Assembly: GCF_024346995.1 (NCBI RefSeq)
Contig: NZ_AP024888.1
Coordinates: 124,001 to 188,000, forward strand
Direction: 5' to 3'
Source: Vibrio palustris
GTDB lineage: Bacteria; Pseudomonadota; Gammaproteobacteria; Enterobacterales; Vibrionaceae
Length of the DNA: 64,000 nucleotides
The number at the start of each line of letters is the position of its first letter. Positions within the stretch are counted from its first letter, which is position 1. The position numbers and the translations under genes are program-made. Of this stretch, positions 8,731-18,347 are shown in pieces. The notes under the pieces were generated by a model. The model was not told the origin of the DNA. It made no database searches and saw only the letters and a program-made list of their open reading frames with translations.

Positions 8731-10386
8731 TCACCAGCTACGGAATTTAGCCGGTGGCTCGTACAGGCCATCGGACCATTTGACCAGATCGGCGACGCTT
8801 TTGGCGGCGAGTAACGAGCGATTAGCATCGCTGCGCTTAATGCCTAAATCTTCCGGCGTTGCCACTTTGCCAGCCTGACGGAAAGCTTTAACTTGTTCTT
8901 GAGTCACTCGTTGCCCAAATTCTGATACGCCCGCCACCGAACAAATTAAGGCTTTACGCTCTTCCATGTCTTTTGCCATGTAGAGATAAGCAATGCCTTC
9001 TTCGGTCAAAAGGTGAGTGACGTCATCGCCATAAATCATGACTGGTGCTATCGCCATGTTGGCTTTTTTCGCCACGTCAACGGCGTCTAATTGATCAACA
9101 AAGGTCGATTTAGAGCCGTCTTGATACGTTTCAACACTTTGGACGACGAGTTTGCGGCCTTTGACGATATCGTGTTGCTTTTCTTCGTCCGTTACCATGT
9201 TGAGCCACGCTGCGCTCGCATGTCGGCGGCCACGTGGATCGTGTCCCATATTCGGCGCGCCGCCAAAGCCAGCCAGGCGGCCGTGCGTGACGGTAGAAGA
9301 GTTACCTTCGGGATCCATTTGTAAGGTAGAGCCTATGAACATGTCAGCTGCATATTGACCGGCTAATTGACACATGGTGCGATTAGAGCGCATTGAACCA
9401 TCGGCACCGGTAAAGAAAACATCAGAACGTTCTGAGGCATATTTTTCCATCCCCAGTTCGCCGCCGAAGGAATGAACGGTTTCAACCCAGCCCGATTCAA
9501 TGGCAGGAATTAACGTTGGATGAGGGTTCAATGTCCAGTGCTTACAAATTTTACCTTTGAGGCCAAGTTGTTCACCGTAAGTTGGCAGCAACAATTCAAT
9601 GGCGGCGGTATTAAAGCCAATCCCATGGTTTAAAGTTTGTACGCCGTGTTTGGCATAGATACCCTTAATTGCCATCATGGCCATTAATATATGGGTATCT
9701 TTAATTAAACGCGGATCTCGGGTAAATAGAGGTTCGATATAGAACGGTTTATCTGCTTGGACTACGAAGTCTACCCAGTCACCAGGGATGTCAACGCGAT
9801 CTAAATCATCCGTGTTCTCGACGATTTCGTTGACCTGAGCAATGACTAACCCATCTTTGAAGGCCGGCGCTTCTACTAGCCCAGGAGTATCTTCAGTTGA
9901 AGCTCCGGTATACAAGTTACCGTGACGGTCAGCTTTAAAACCACATACTAGGGCAATGTTGGGGATAAGGTCGGCATAAAGGCGAGCATAGAGTTCGATG
10001 TAAGTATGGATGGCACCAATTTCGAGTAAGCCATCTTCGAGCATTTGTGCCACGCGCACGCTCTGTTGACCAGCAAAAGCAAAGTCGAGCTTTCTCGCGA
10101 TGCCTTTTTCAAAAATATTCATATGTGATGGCAAGCTCACGCTCGGCATGATCATATGTAGGTCGTGCACGCTCTCTGGATTGACCTGCTCTAACATACG
10201 CGCTAAAAAATCGGCTTGTTTTTGGTTATTGCCTTCGAGAACGACACGGTCATTAGGTTTGATCAGTTGCTCCAAGGCCGCGACAATATGTTCTGTTGGG
10301 AGAACCTTGCCATCGGCCAAATGAGCAACGCCAGCAATACGTGCCTGCTTTTCGGATCGTTTGGTGGTCCACTGTTTTGTCGACAT
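8731..10386 (-). CDS. mdcA: Malonate decarboxylase subunit alpha (acetyl-ACP:malonate ACP transferase)
   Basis: First gene of the operon, 551 residues, the length expected for MdcA. It swaps the acetyl group on the carrier protein for malonate, releasing acetate. The NHGIGFNTAAIELLLPTYGEQLGL block and the GNLYTGASTEDTPG and FGGAPNMGHDPRGRRH blocks are characteristic of the family. GAAGG lies seven bases before the ATG. Promoter and operator must lie in the 10387-10812 spacer. Confidence 0.95.
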   Translation of the reverse strand: MSTKQWTTKRSEKQARIAGVAHLADGKVLPTEHIVAALEQLIKPNDRVVLEGNNQKQADFLARMLEQVNPESVHDLHMIMPSVSLPSHMNIFEKGIARKLDFAFAGQQSVRVAQMLEDGLLEIGAIHTYIELYARLYADLIPNIALVCGFKADRHGNLYTGASTEDTPGLVEAPAFKDGLVIAQVNEIVENTDDLDRVDIPGDWVDFVVQADKPFYIEPLFTRDPRLIKDTHILMAMMAIKGIYAKHGVQTLNHGIGFNTAAIELLLPTYGEQLGLKGKICKHWTLNPHPTLIPAIESGWVETVHSFGGELGMEKYASERSDVFFTGADGSMRSNRTMCQLAGQYAADMFIGSTLQMDPEGNSSTVTHGRLAGFGGAPNMGHDPRGRRHASAAWLNMVTDEEKQHDIVKGRKLVVQSVETYQDGSKSTFVDQLDAVDVAKKANMAIAPVMIYGDDVTHLLTEEGIAYLYMAKDMEERKALICSVAGVSEFGQRVTQEQVKAFRQAGKVATPEDLGIKRSDANRSLLAAKSVADLVKWSDGLYEPPAKFRSW

Positions 10387-10458
10387 AAGACACCTTCTTT
10401 GTATGAGGGATAAACGCTACGTTGAGTAGCTCCGTATACCCATCATACGACGATGCCA

Positions 10459-10480
10459 ATGTATGAAAATGAACATAAAT
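10459..10480. promoter_or_regulatory. Candidate LysR-type (MdcR) binding site upstream of mdcA
   Basis: An interrupted inverted repeat ATGTATG-N8-CATAAAT lies 73 bases upstream of the mdcA start. Six of seven positions pair, and the spacing suits a LysR-type site. Assignment to MdcR is inference. Confidence 0.3.
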
Positions 10481-10812
10481 GAAGGTTATATATACACAAA
10501 GTGATAATGTTTTTATTGAACTTATACAGAGGGTTAGTAGTCACAAGGGAGGTTTTGAACGAGCGCGACTAGCAATAATAAGGGATGGACAACATAAGTT
10601 GAGCAATAAATGACGATAATCCTTGCAGCAAAACACATCACCCGGTAGGGAAAGGAGTAGTAAAGTCGTAGCTAATTTTGTGAGATAGCTGCCAAAGAAT
10701 GCCTCAAAGAGCGATAATGTCGATGAGCGACCTGTGTAACTCCGATCATTGACTTCAAGGCATTCTGTTTTAATTTGTTTCCATATCTATGGCAATCAAT
10801 TAAAGGTGGAAC
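10481..10812. other. Intergenic region between mdcA and the TrmH gene, with an inverted repeat
   Basis: No gene is apparent. AGAATGCCT at 10696-10704 and AGGCATTCT at 10758-10766 form a 9-bp inverted repeat separated by 53 bases. No T-run follows, so it is not an obvious terminator. Both flanking genes point leftward. Confidence 0.4.
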
Positions 10813-11331
10813 TTAAGCGATACTTTTGACGGTTAAACGGTTTTTATTATCGCGATTGGCAATAACTTGCTGTTGGTCATCAATATCACCGAGGGTTTTC
10901 GCCATGCGATCATACAATACAACATTGGCGGTCGCCGCAAGGTTCATACATCCATGAGTTGGTACATAAACAACATGATCGGCTTGGTCGACAATATGTT
11001 GTGGCAGTGACCCATCCTCTGGCCCAAACACATAGATGGCGTGTTGTGGGTGAACAAACTCGGGTAAAGCGGTTGCTCCAACAGCGAGCTCGACACAGAC
11101 GACTTTCACATCTTCGTTTATATTAGCCGTTAGATCGTCACTGTTAATCAACTCAATGCGAGATTTGACTTTTTTGGTATCGGTTTGCAATTTAATTGCC
11201 CGATTATAGCGTACGCCGTTATAACGAACTTGTGTGGCATCGTAACACCCTGCTGCCCGCATCACGGCCCCAACATTGGCAGGACTTTTGGGGTTATATA
11301 GGCCAATGATGACCGTAGAATTTGTTGTCAT
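10813..11331 (-). CDS. TrmH/SpoU-family RNA 2'-O-methyltransferase
   Basis: A 172-residue protein of the SPOUT superfamily. Motif 1 is GLYNPKSPANVGAVMRAAG, motif 2 is YVFGPEDGSL, and motif 3 is MNLAATANVVLYDRM, which form the knotted S-adenosylmethionine pocket. The size suits a single-domain tRNA or rRNA methyltransferase of the TrmL-like kind, but the target nucleotide cannot be told. It is separate from the mdc operon, 426 bases upstream of mdcA. Confidence 0.85.
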   Translation of the reverse strand: MTTNSTVIIGLYNPKSPANVGAVMRAAGCYDATQVRYNGVRYNRAIKLQTDTKKVKSRIELINSDDLTANINEDVKVVCVELAVGATALPEFVHPQHAIYVFGPEDGSLPQHIVDQADHVVYVPTHGCMNLAATANVVLYDRMAKTLGDIDDQQQVIANRDNKNRLTVKSIA

Positions 11332-11643
11332 TGTTGTTCTTCTTTTGTTCGGTGTTGAAATGGAGCCCTTCGCTGGCTCTCATAGGAGCAGATTATTGAT
11401 CGAACTGACGCGAAGTGCCACGATTGATTACCAATAGCCACCGAAATGCTCATCATTATATACATATGGTTGTGTGTACAAGGATTGTTCACTGCAGACT
11501 ATTTATACAAATTAGAGAAGAAACAGTGATAAAGCCCTAACCACAGAACATTACTCACGAAAAGTCGTGTTCTCCTACCCAGTCGTAATGATAATCTCCG
11601 CCTCGTTTTTTATCCTCCTTTTGTATTTTTGTGGAAATCTATA
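11332..11643. promoter_or_regulatory. Divergent promoter region between the TrmH gene and gntP-type permease
   Basis: About 310 bases without a gene, and the only place for the promoters of both divergent units. An imperfect hairpin (GAGCC...GGCTC near 11363-11380) is present. I see no clear operator. Confidence 0.4.
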
Positions 11644-12909
11644 ATGATTGAAGTTTCTACTCTTGGCGCGTTAGTGGCGCTTGTTATTGCTATTGCTCTT
11701 ATTTTAAAAAGTGTACCACCCGCTTATGGCATGATCATTGGCGCCCTAATTGGTGGGGTAGTGGGGGGCGTCTCACTGACCGATACCGTCCAGTTAATGA
11801 TTGGCGGCGCACAAGGTATTGTGACCTCTGTATTGCGTATTTTAGCCGCAGGTGTGTTGGCGGGGGTCTTGATTGAATCGGGCGCCGCCACCTCGATTGC
11901 TGAAACCATTGTCAAAAAGACGGGCGAAACGCGTGCGTTATTTGCTTTGGCGCTGGCGACGATGATTTTAACCGCCGTTGGCGTATTCGTTGATGTGTCA
12001 GTGATTACGGTTGCGCCGATTGCATTGGCGATTGCGCATCGTGCTCGCTTATCGAAAACGGCGATTTTATTAGCGATGATCGGTGGAGGCAAAGCGGGCA
12101 ATGTGATGTCACCGAACCCGAACGCCATTGCCGCTGCGGATGCGTTCCATGTGCCATTAACCTCAGTGATGGCGGCAGGGGTGATCCCGGGTTTATGTGG
12201 CGTTGTTGTCGCGTACTTAATCGCTAAGCGCTTGATCAATAAAGGTAGCCAAGTTCAGCAACATGAAGTGGTGGCGGTCGACTATTCAACTCTACCTTCG
12301 TTCGCGGCCGCTATGGTTGCGCCGCTGGTGGCCATTGCACTTTTAGCACTGCGCCCGATTGCCAACATCAATGTTGACCCCCTCATTGCGTTACCCTTGG
12401 GCGGTTTGCTGGGCGCTGTCGTGATGGGGCGATTTAAACAGACGAATCAATTTGCGATATCGGGATTAAGCCGTATGGCGCCTGTTGCCGTAATGTTATT
12501 AGGTACAGGGACATTGGCTGGAATTATTGCCAACTCGGGTTTAAAAGACGGGCTGATCGATGTGCTGACAGCGTCAGGTTTACCTTCTTACCTACTTGCG
12601 CCTTTCTCTGGTGCTATGATGTCGTTAGCCACAGCATCAACCACCGCAGGAACCGCCGTAGCATCGAATGTATTTAGTCAAACTATTTTGGACTTGGGTG
12701 TGCCTGCGTTAGCTGGAGCGGCGATGATTCATTCTGGCGCGACTGTGTTCGATCATATGCCACATGGTAGTTTCTTTCATTCGACTGGTGGCGCAGTGCA
12801 TATGGATATCCGTGAGCGTTTGAAATTGATCCCATACGAATCTGCGGTGGGTTTGACGATTGCGTTCGTCTCTGTGCTAATTTTTGGTGTGTTTGGACTG
12901 TTTGTCTAA
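11644..12909 (+). CDS. GntP-family permease, probably for glycerate
   Basis: A 421-residue membrane protein with about twelve hydrophobic segments and the GntP-family blocks GGGKAGNVMSPNPNAIAAADAF and SGATVFDHMPHGSFFHSTGG. GntP permeases take up gluconate-type sugar acids. The gene directly downstream (15-base gap) encodes glycerate kinase, which makes glycerate the best guess for the substrate. I chose the ATG at 11644, which has GGAAA upstream. A TTG at 11629 would add five residues. Confidence 0.88.
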   Translation: MIEVSTLGALVALVIAIALILKSVPPAYGMIIGALIGGVVGGVSLTDTVQLMIGGAQGIVTSVLRILAAGVLAGVLIESGAATSIAETIVKKTGETRALFALALATMILTAVGVFVDVSVITVAPIALAIAHRARLSKTAILLAMIGGGKAGNVMSPNPNAIAAADAFHVPLTSVMAAGVIPGLCGVVVAYLIAKRLINKGSQVQQHEVVAVDYSTLPSFAAAMVAPLVAIALLALRPIANINVDPLIALPLGGLLGAVVMGRFKQTNQFAISGLSRMAPVAVMLLGTGTLAGIIANSGLKDGLIDVLTASGLPSYLLAPFSGAMMSLATASTTAGTAVASNVFSQTILDLGVPALAGAAMIHSGATVFDHMPHGSFFHSTGGAVHMDIRERLKLIPYESAVGLTIAFVSVLIFGVFGLFV

Positions 12910-12924
12910 TTCAGAGGAAATCAT

Positions 12925-14058
12925 ATGAAAATTGTAATTGCGCCGGATTCTTATAAAGAAAGCCTGACAGCACTCGGTGTCTCTGAGGCAATTGAATCGG
13001 GATTTAAACACATTTTCCCTAGCGCGGATTATGTCAAGTTACCGATGGCCGATGGCGGTGAAGGAACCGTTCAGTCACTGGTTGATGCCACCGGCGGACA
13101 TATCATTGATTGCACTGTCACCGGGCCACTGGGTCAACCAGTCCAAGCATTTTATGGACTTCTGGGCGATGGTAAAACCGCAGTGATTGAAATGGCCGCA
13201 GCGTCTGGTCTGCATCATGTGCCGCCTGAGCAGCGTAATCCCTTATTGACAACGACTTATGGCACTGGGGAGTTAATCACCGCCGTGCTTGATCAAGGGG
13301 TACAACATATCATCATTGGTATTGGTGGCAGTGCGACCAATGATGGGGGAGTCGGCATGGCTCAGGCGCTTGGTATCAAAATGCTTGATAATCATGGCCG
13401 TGAGCTAGCCTACGGAGGCGGCGCATTACATGGGTTAGCTCGGATTGATAGGTCCGGTCTTGATTCCCGCTTGGCGACGGTTCAGTTGGAAGTGGCGTGT
13501 GATGTGGATAATCCATTATGTGGACCGGCCGGCGCGTCTCACGTTTTTGGTCCGCAGAAAGGTGCGGCACCGGAGATGGTGGCCAAACTTGATCATAACT
13601 TGGCACATTTAGCCGCGGTGATGCAGGGCGATTTGGGATGCGATGTGAAAGATATTGCGGGTGCAGGCGCTGCCGGTGGGTTAGGCGCTGCATTGCTGGG
13701 ATTATTGCAAGCGAATCTGCGTCCCGGCATCGACATCGTGATGGATGCGGTGGATTTACGCTCGCAAGTAGCGGATGCCAATTTAGTCATCACCGGGGAA
13801 GGGCGTATTGATAGTCAAACTATTTACGGCAAAACCCCTGCTGGTGTGGCACGCGTTGCGAAACAGTATGATTGTCCCGTGATAGGTATTGCCGGCAGTC
13901 TTTCGCACGATTGCGGCATCGTGCATGATTATGGCATTGATGCGGTTTTTTCGGTGGTCAATGGCGCGGTCGATTTATCAACGGCATTGCAAGAAGCCAA
14001 GCACAATATTGAACTGACCGCATGCAATGTGGCGGCTATCTATCGCTTGAAACCGTAA
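12925..14058 (+). CDS. glxK: Glycerate kinase
   Basis: A 377-residue GlxK/GarK-family kinase that phosphorylates D-glycerate to 2-phosphoglycerate. It starts MKIVIAPDSYKESLTA and has PMADGGEGTVQSLV, IIIGIGGSATNDGG (glycine-rich), GADLGA-like LGAALLGLLQANLRPGIDIV and VITGEGRIDSQTIYGKTPAGVA, all family hallmarks. It is co-transcribed with the permease and followed by a strong terminator. Confidence 0.95.
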   Translation: MKIVIAPDSYKESLTALGVSEAIESGFKHIFPSADYVKLPMADGGEGTVQSLVDATGGHIIDCTVTGPLGQPVQAFYGLLGDGKTAVIEMAAASGLHHVPPEQRNPLLTTTYGTGELITAVLDQGVQHIIIGIGGSATNDGGVGMAQALGIKMLDNHGRELAYGGGALHGLARIDRSGLDSRLATVQLEVACDVDNPLCGPAGASHVFGPQKGAAPEMVAKLDHNLAHLAAVMQGDLGCDVKDIAGAGAAGGLGAALLGLLQANLRPGIDIVMDAVDLRSQVADANLVITGEGRIDSQTIYGKTPAGVARVAKQYDCPVIGIAGSLSHDCGIVHDYGIDAVFSVVNGAVDLSTALQEAKHNIELTACNVAAIYRLKP

Positions 14059-14096
14059 TCTCAGTTACTGCCTACTGTCATTATAGGCAACCAGAA

Positions 14097-14136
14097 AAAT
14101 CCCGCGCAATACCGAGTATTGGCGCGGGATTTTTTA
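14097..14136 (+). terminator. Rho-independent terminator after glycerate kinase
   Basis: Stem AATCCCGCGC/GCGCGGGATT, extended by an inner AATAC/GTATT pairing, followed by TTTTTT. The A-run on the left side allows use from the opposite strand as well. Confidence 0.9.
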
Positions 14137-14158
14137 TTGATGCATGTGCAGTCTAAAA

Positions 14159-14539
14159 TTAACGACGTTTTGCTTCGCGTTTTTGCAGCTCAAATTCAAA
14201 TTCATCGGGATAAAGTACGATGCCTTCTCCTTCCTGATCAGGAAACACAATGATTGACAGTTCATCGTCTTCTAAGCCTGTCGTCCAGCGGCTTTTCCAT
14301 TTGGCGACAGAAATCGGCTCTGGCGTAAAGCCTTCCCATTCATCGGTTGCCCATTGCGCCGCATAATCATGGCTTGGCCATACGGGAACGCAATCTTCAT
14401 CTTCGGCTGAGAGCAGTACGCTGCCGTGTTCGTCGATCAACAACCAAATTTTGTGTTCGGTTGTGGCCGCTTTAAAAAACAGGTTCATCCGTTCCGTGGG
14501 ATCTTTGGGTAGTTGGTCTAACGCGATTGTTGTGGTCAT
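14159..14539 (-). CDS. DUF2750 domain protein
   Basis: A small acidic protein of 126 residues that matches the DUF2750 family by its central block VPVWPSHDYAAQWATDEWEGFTPEPISV and the following W-rich stretch KWKSRWTTGLEDDELSI. Function is unknown. I chose the ATG at 14539, with AAGGG upstream, over one seven codons earlier at 14560. It converges with glxK and shares the terminator region between them. Confidence 0.8.
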   Translation of the reverse strand: MTTTIALDQLPKDPTERMNLFFKAATTEHKIWLLIDEHGSVLLSAEDEDCVPVWPSHDYAAQWATDEWEGFTPEPISVAKWKSRWTTGLEDDELSIIVFPDQEGEGIVLYPDEFEFELQKREAKRR

Positions 14540-14790
14540 GCACAGCCCTTGCTTATTCATATAGAAGTCTTGTGAATCAGTATAACGGTAGAATCCCTCA
14601 TCGAGAAAGCGTTTTGTCGTTAGTGAAATGAAGTGGTGGTGAGAAGAGCGAAGACCGTGCTTGTGGCGCAGTGTCCCGTTAAACTGTGTTATAAGGTCGC
14701 ATTGAGCTCTATGTTGTTCCTGTTTCCCCCATAATTCTAATGTTAAGATACTTTTATCACTAATATCGTGATGAGCGTAATAAGGAGCTT

Positions 14791-15426
14791 ATGATGTCGC
14801 AACACACGCACTTTTATGAACCACAGAATGGGCATGGGCTAGCACACGATCCGTTTAAAGCCATTATAGCCCCTAGACCAATTGGTTGGATCTCATCTCG
14901 ATCGCGAGAAGGAGTCGACAATCTTGCTCCCTACAGTTTCTTTAATGCATTTGCCAATACGCCCCCAATCATTGGTTTCGCGAGTGTTGGTTGGAAAGAC
15001 AGCGTACGCAATATCCAAGAAACCGGTGAGTTTTGTTGGAACATGACCACGCGAACATTGGCGGAAAAAATGAACCAAAGCTGCGCGCCTGTGCCGCCCG
15101 ATGTTTCTGAATTTGAACACAGCGGGTTAACGGCCGTGGAGTCGAAGTTAGTCAACGTGGCGCGTGTTGCAGAAGCGCCCGTATCTTTTGAATGTAAACT
15201 GACCCAGTTGATCCAGTTGCAAAATGCCAGCGAGGATGCGCTCGATAACTGGTTAGTCCTTGGTGAAGTCGTGGGCGTGCACATCAATAATACGTATCTC
15301 AAAGACGGTGTTTTTCAGACGGTGCAAGCCCAGCCAGTCATGCGAGCCGGTGGCCCATCAACCTATTTTGGCATCAGTGAGTTGACTGAGTTTGACCTGT
15401 TCCGTCCTCAGTATCCTCTTGATTAA
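14791..15426 (+). CDS. Flavin reductase-like domain protein (flavoredoxin type)
   Basis: A 211-residue protein with the FMN-binding split-barrel of the flavin reductase-like family: APRPIGWISSRSREGVDNLAPYSFFNAFANTPPIIGF near the N-terminus and GEFCWNM after it. These proteins bind FMN and reduce flavin or act as redox partners; the physiological electron acceptor is not evident. TAAGGAG lies seven bases before the ATG. It is monocistronic, with a hairpin terminator behind it. Confidence 0.88.
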   Translation: MMSQHTHFYEPQNGHGLAHDPFKAIIAPRPIGWISSRSREGVDNLAPYSFFNAFANTPPIIGFASVGWKDSVRNIQETGEFCWNMTTRTLAEKMNQSCAPVPPDVSEFEHSGLTAVESKLVNVARVAEAPVSFECKLTQLIQLQNASEDALDNWLVLGEVVGVHINNTYLKDGVFQTVQAQPVMRAGGPSTYFGISELTEFDLFRPQYPLD

Positions 15427-15446
15427 AAAATCCGTATACTAAGTGT

Positions 15447-15493
15447 TAAGACAAGGAAGCGGGCTTTCATGTAAGTGAAAGCCCGTTGTCTTA
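15447..15493 (+). terminator. Long hairpin terminator after the flavin reductase gene
   Basis: CGGGCTTTCA-loop-TGAAAGCCCG, embedded in an outer TAAGACAA/TTGTCTTA pairing, giving a long nearly perfect hairpin. The U-tract is weak. Confidence 0.75.
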
Positions 15494-15572
15494 ATACAGT
15501 GATACATTAAGGATATTAAAAATAAAAATGATGAAAAACGAGTCGACTCGTATCCAATAAGAGGAGTGTCAG

Positions 15573-16529
15573 ATGCTGCGATTTTTTAGAATCGAGCAGG
15601 GCGTGATTACCGCAATGCCAACCGATGAACATAGCGATTTACGCGAATGCGTGGCTCAAGCCGAGTGGATTGATGCTCATGATCCCACCGATGAAGAACG
15701 CTATTTAATTAGCTCGTTGTGGAGTATGGAACTGCCTGAGTCGAATGATGTGGAAGAGATAGAAACCTCGGCACGTTGTTTCATTGACCAATCTGGCATT
15801 CATGTTCACTCGTTGTTTTTATCGCCTTCAGAAGGTCGCCATAATTCGGTTACTGTGGCCTGTATTTTACAAAAACAGCGTTTGATCACGATTCGTGATG
15901 GCGATGTGGCCGATTTCCGTCTGTTACGTTTGCGTGCGCGCCGCGGGCAGATTTACTGTAATGACGTGGATAGCTTGCTGGTCACTTTGTTTGAGCAAAA
16001 AGTCGAAAACCATGCCGATATTTTAGAAGACATTCATCGTCAGTTAGAAAAAGTCAGCCATGATGTATTAGAAAACGACGACGCTGATCTAGAAGATAGC
16101 ATTAGTCAGCTCGCGCGTTTAGAAGACAGTAATGGTAAAATTCGCCTTTGTTTGATGGATACACAGCGTACGATTTCGTTTTTGCTACGCAATCTTAAAT
16201 CGCGTAATGAGCACCGTGAAACCTTTACTGAAGTGGGGCATGATATTGAAGCCTTGATGTCTCACACTACATTTTTGTTTGATAAAATCAATTTCCTAAT
16301 GGATTCAACACAAGGCTTTATTAACATCGAACAAAACCAAATCATTAAAATCTTTTCCATTGCTTCGGTGGTGTTTTTACCCCCAACGGTCATTGCGAGT
16401 ATTTACGGCATGAACTTTCGCTTTATGCCCGAGCTTGCGTGGAGCGGCGGTTATCCCTTCGCCCTTGGTTTGATGCTCGCCTCTGGCTTTGCCCCATATT
16501 GGTACTTCAAACGCAAAGGCTGGTTGTAA
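15573..16529 (+). CDS. corA: Magnesium/cobalt transporter CorA
   Basis: A 318-residue protein, close to the 316 residues of E. coli CorA and alignable end to end: DLRECVAQAEWIDAHDPTDEE, DVEEIETSARCF, LEDSNGKIRLCLMDTQRTISFLLR and QGFINIEQNQIIKIFSIASVVFLPPTVIAS. Two C-terminal membrane helices flank the signature YGMNF, and the chain ends PYWYFKRKGWL. It mediates Mg2+ influx as a pentamer in the inner membrane. AGAGGAG precedes the ATG. Confidence 0.96.
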   Translation: MLRFFRIEQGVITAMPTDEHSDLRECVAQAEWIDAHDPTDEERYLISSLWSMELPESNDVEEIETSARCFIDQSGIHVHSLFLSPSEGRHNSVTVACILQKQRLITIRDGDVADFRLLRLRARRGQIYCNDVDSLLVTLFEQKVENHADILEDIHRQLEKVSHDVLENDDADLEDSISQLARLEDSNGKIRLCLMDTQRTISFLLRNLKSRNEHRETFTEVGHDIEALMSHTTFLFDKINFLMDSTQGFINIEQNQIIKIFSIASVVFLPPTVIASIYGMNFRFMPELAWSGGYPFALGLMLASGFAPYWYFKRKGWL

Positions 16530-16544
16530 CCTTAAAGTTTTGTT

Positions 16545-16577
16545 AAAGCGCGACGTCGAAAACGTCGCGCTTTTTTA
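16545..16577 (+). terminator. Rho-independent terminator after corA
   Basis: Stem AAGCGCGACG/CGTCGCGCTT with a short A-rich loop, followed by TTTTTT. Confidence 0.92.
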
Positions 16578-16614
16578 TGATTGCCGAGCTATATAAACAT
16601 CGGTCACTGTGCTT

Positions 16615-18069
16615 TTAGACTTCCGCGGTTTGCTCGTGTGTCGCGGGGTTATATAGACTGGCCGCGATAAATACGATGCTGTTGGCGATGAGTCCGACAA
16701 ATCCGCCATTCCAATCAAATGGGCTATGCCCGAATAATTGAAAATATAACGTTAGCACCGAGCCAATAATCAACCCTGTGACCGCGGCGGGCGTGGTGGC
16801 TTTTTTCCACCATAACGCGCCAACCAGCATCGGAAAGAGCTGAACGATTATCCCATAAGCGGCTAAGAGTAGCGCAGCTAATGTGGGTATTTTTGCCATG
16901 GCGAGCGCGTAAGCCAAGAGCGATACCACAATCACACCAAGGCGTGTGAGCAGTAGCATCTGTTTCTCATTCATGTTTTTAAACATCGGCATTGGGTAGA
17001 GAATATCCCGTGAGAAAATCGATGCACTGGTATGCGCTAAGTTCGAGGCGGTGGACATCGCAGCCGCTAACGCGCCGGAGAGCACAATACCAATCACCCA
17101 ATCGGAAAATCCGACTCGGTTGACCACTAATTCCAATAAGACATCATCTGCTTTGGCAAGTGGTTCACCTTGGAAGACTAATACGCCAGTAAAGCCAATA
17201 AAAATCAGTGGGAGCATGATAAGTCCGTATAGCGGGTAGAACACAAATACCCGTTTTAACGTTTTGCCACTCTCCGCCGTGTAGAATTTCATAAAGATAT
17301 GCGGCCACATAACGATACCAAGCGAGCTGACTAAAATGGCGGTGGTGTACGCACCCCAACCCATTCCTGTCGCACCGGGCATGGTCAGATACTCGGGGGC
17401 TTTTTCTTTAATCTGCGCAAACATCTCACCAACACCACCAAAAAAATGCTCTGGGGTGGCTAAACCGAGATACCATGCAATGCACACCATCATGACGCCT
17501 TGTAGCAAGTTGGTCCAACCGATGCCGCTAAGTCCACTGACAAATACATAAATCGCGACAACCGTAGTTGCAATAAGTGCGCCGAGCCAAAACGGTACGG
17601 CACCGCCCGTGGCACTGTGAAAGAGCATCCCTGCGCCAGCAATTTGTACTGTCAGATAAGGGATCATGGCTGCCAAACTAATAATGCCAATAAACACCCC
17701 TAAGAGTTTATTAGGATAGCGCGCCGTGAAAAACTCGGCTTGGGTCAGCAAGCCTTTTTTACGTCCGGAATTGGCGATTTTGGGGCCCATTAGCCACCAA
17801 ACCACGACTCCTAGCGTTAGGTAGGCAACAATATATAACACTGGCATGCCTTTACTGTAGGCCCAGCCTGGCGTGCCTAAAAACGCGGAGGCAGAGAAAC
17901 ATTCCGCACCAAAAATAAAAAACAACACGATAAAACCGACACTGCGGCCACCGGCGACGTAATTTTCTAAGGTCGATTTTTGCCCGCGTTTTGCCGAAAG
18001 CCCGACACATAGAATAACGATGAGATAAACAACGGTGATCCCAGTGATAACGAGAGAAGAGCTGCTCAT
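16615..18069 (-). CDS. Sodium:solute symporter (SSS family)
   Basis: A 484-residue SSS-family transporter with about thirteen hydrophobic segments: LENYVAGGRSVGFIVLFFIFGAECFSASAFLG near the N-terminus and SGALAAAMSTASNLAHTSASIFSRD in the middle, the region that carries the sodium-site Ser/Thr residues. It overlaps the small DUF3311 gene by four bases. Its place behind an amidohydrolase gene suggests uptake of the amide or amino-acid derivative that enzyme cleaves (inference). Confidence 0.88.
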   Translation of the reverse strand: MSSSSLVITGITVVYLIVILCVGLSAKRGQKSTLENYVAGGRSVGFIVLFFIFGAECFSASAFLGTPGWAYSKGMPVLYIVAYLTLGVVVWWLMGPKIANSGRKKGLLTQAEFFTARYPNKLLGVFIGIISLAAMIPYLTVQIAGAGMLFHSATGGAVPFWLGALIATTVVAIYVFVSGLSGIGWTNLLQGVMMVCIAWYLGLATPEHFFGGVGEMFAQIKEKAPEYLTMPGATGMGWGAYTTAILVSSLGIVMWPHIFMKFYTAESGKTLKRVFVFYPLYGLIMLPLIFIGFTGVLVFQGEPLAKADDVLLELVVNRVGFSDWVIGIVLSGALAAAMSTASNLAHTSASIFSRDILYPMPMFKNMNEKQMLLLTRLGVIVVSLLAYALAMAKIPTLAALLLAAYGIIVQLFPMLVGALWWKKATTPAAVTGLIIGSVLTLYFQLFGHSPFDWNGGFVGLIANSIVFIAASLYNPATHEQTAEV

Positions 18070-18287
18070 GCTTGATCCTCCTCATCGTTTTCGATCTGGT
18101 AGCAAATAATTAGTCCGACAAAGGTGACTAATAGCCAAGCAAAATACCAGAAGAGGTAAAAAGGCAAGCCAATGATCATCGGTTCAATGTGGTTAGCGAG
18201 TGTTGCGCCTGGCCAAATCATCGCCATAGCGCAAATTAAAAAGTACACCATCATTGCTGGGTGCATCGGGTATTTACGGTTCTTCAT
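18066..18287 (-). CDS. DUF3311 small membrane protein, partner of the SSS symporter
   Basis: A 73-residue protein with two membrane helices (MMVYFLICAMAMIWPG and PFYLFWYFAWLLVTFVGLIICY) and an acidic tail. DUF3311 proteins are regularly encoded next to SSS symporters and are thought to be accessory subunits. I chose the ATG at 18287, which has GGAGG six bases upstream. The stop overlaps the symporter start (ATGA), so the two are coupled. Confidence 0.85.
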   Translation of the reverse strand: MKNRKYPMHPAMMVYFLICAMAMIWPGATLANHIEPMIIGLPFYLFWYFAWLLVTFVGLIICYQIENDEEDQA

Positions 18288-18347
18288 GGGTCCCTCCATT
18301 AAATGAACTGTTTTAAGGTTTAATGTGCGCCTTACTGGCGCGTTAGA

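Noticed and set aside
10696..10766. Inverted repeat AGAATGCCT/AGGCATTCT as a terminator
   Set aside because: The arms are 53 bases apart and no T-run follows, so it is only noted within the spacer entry.
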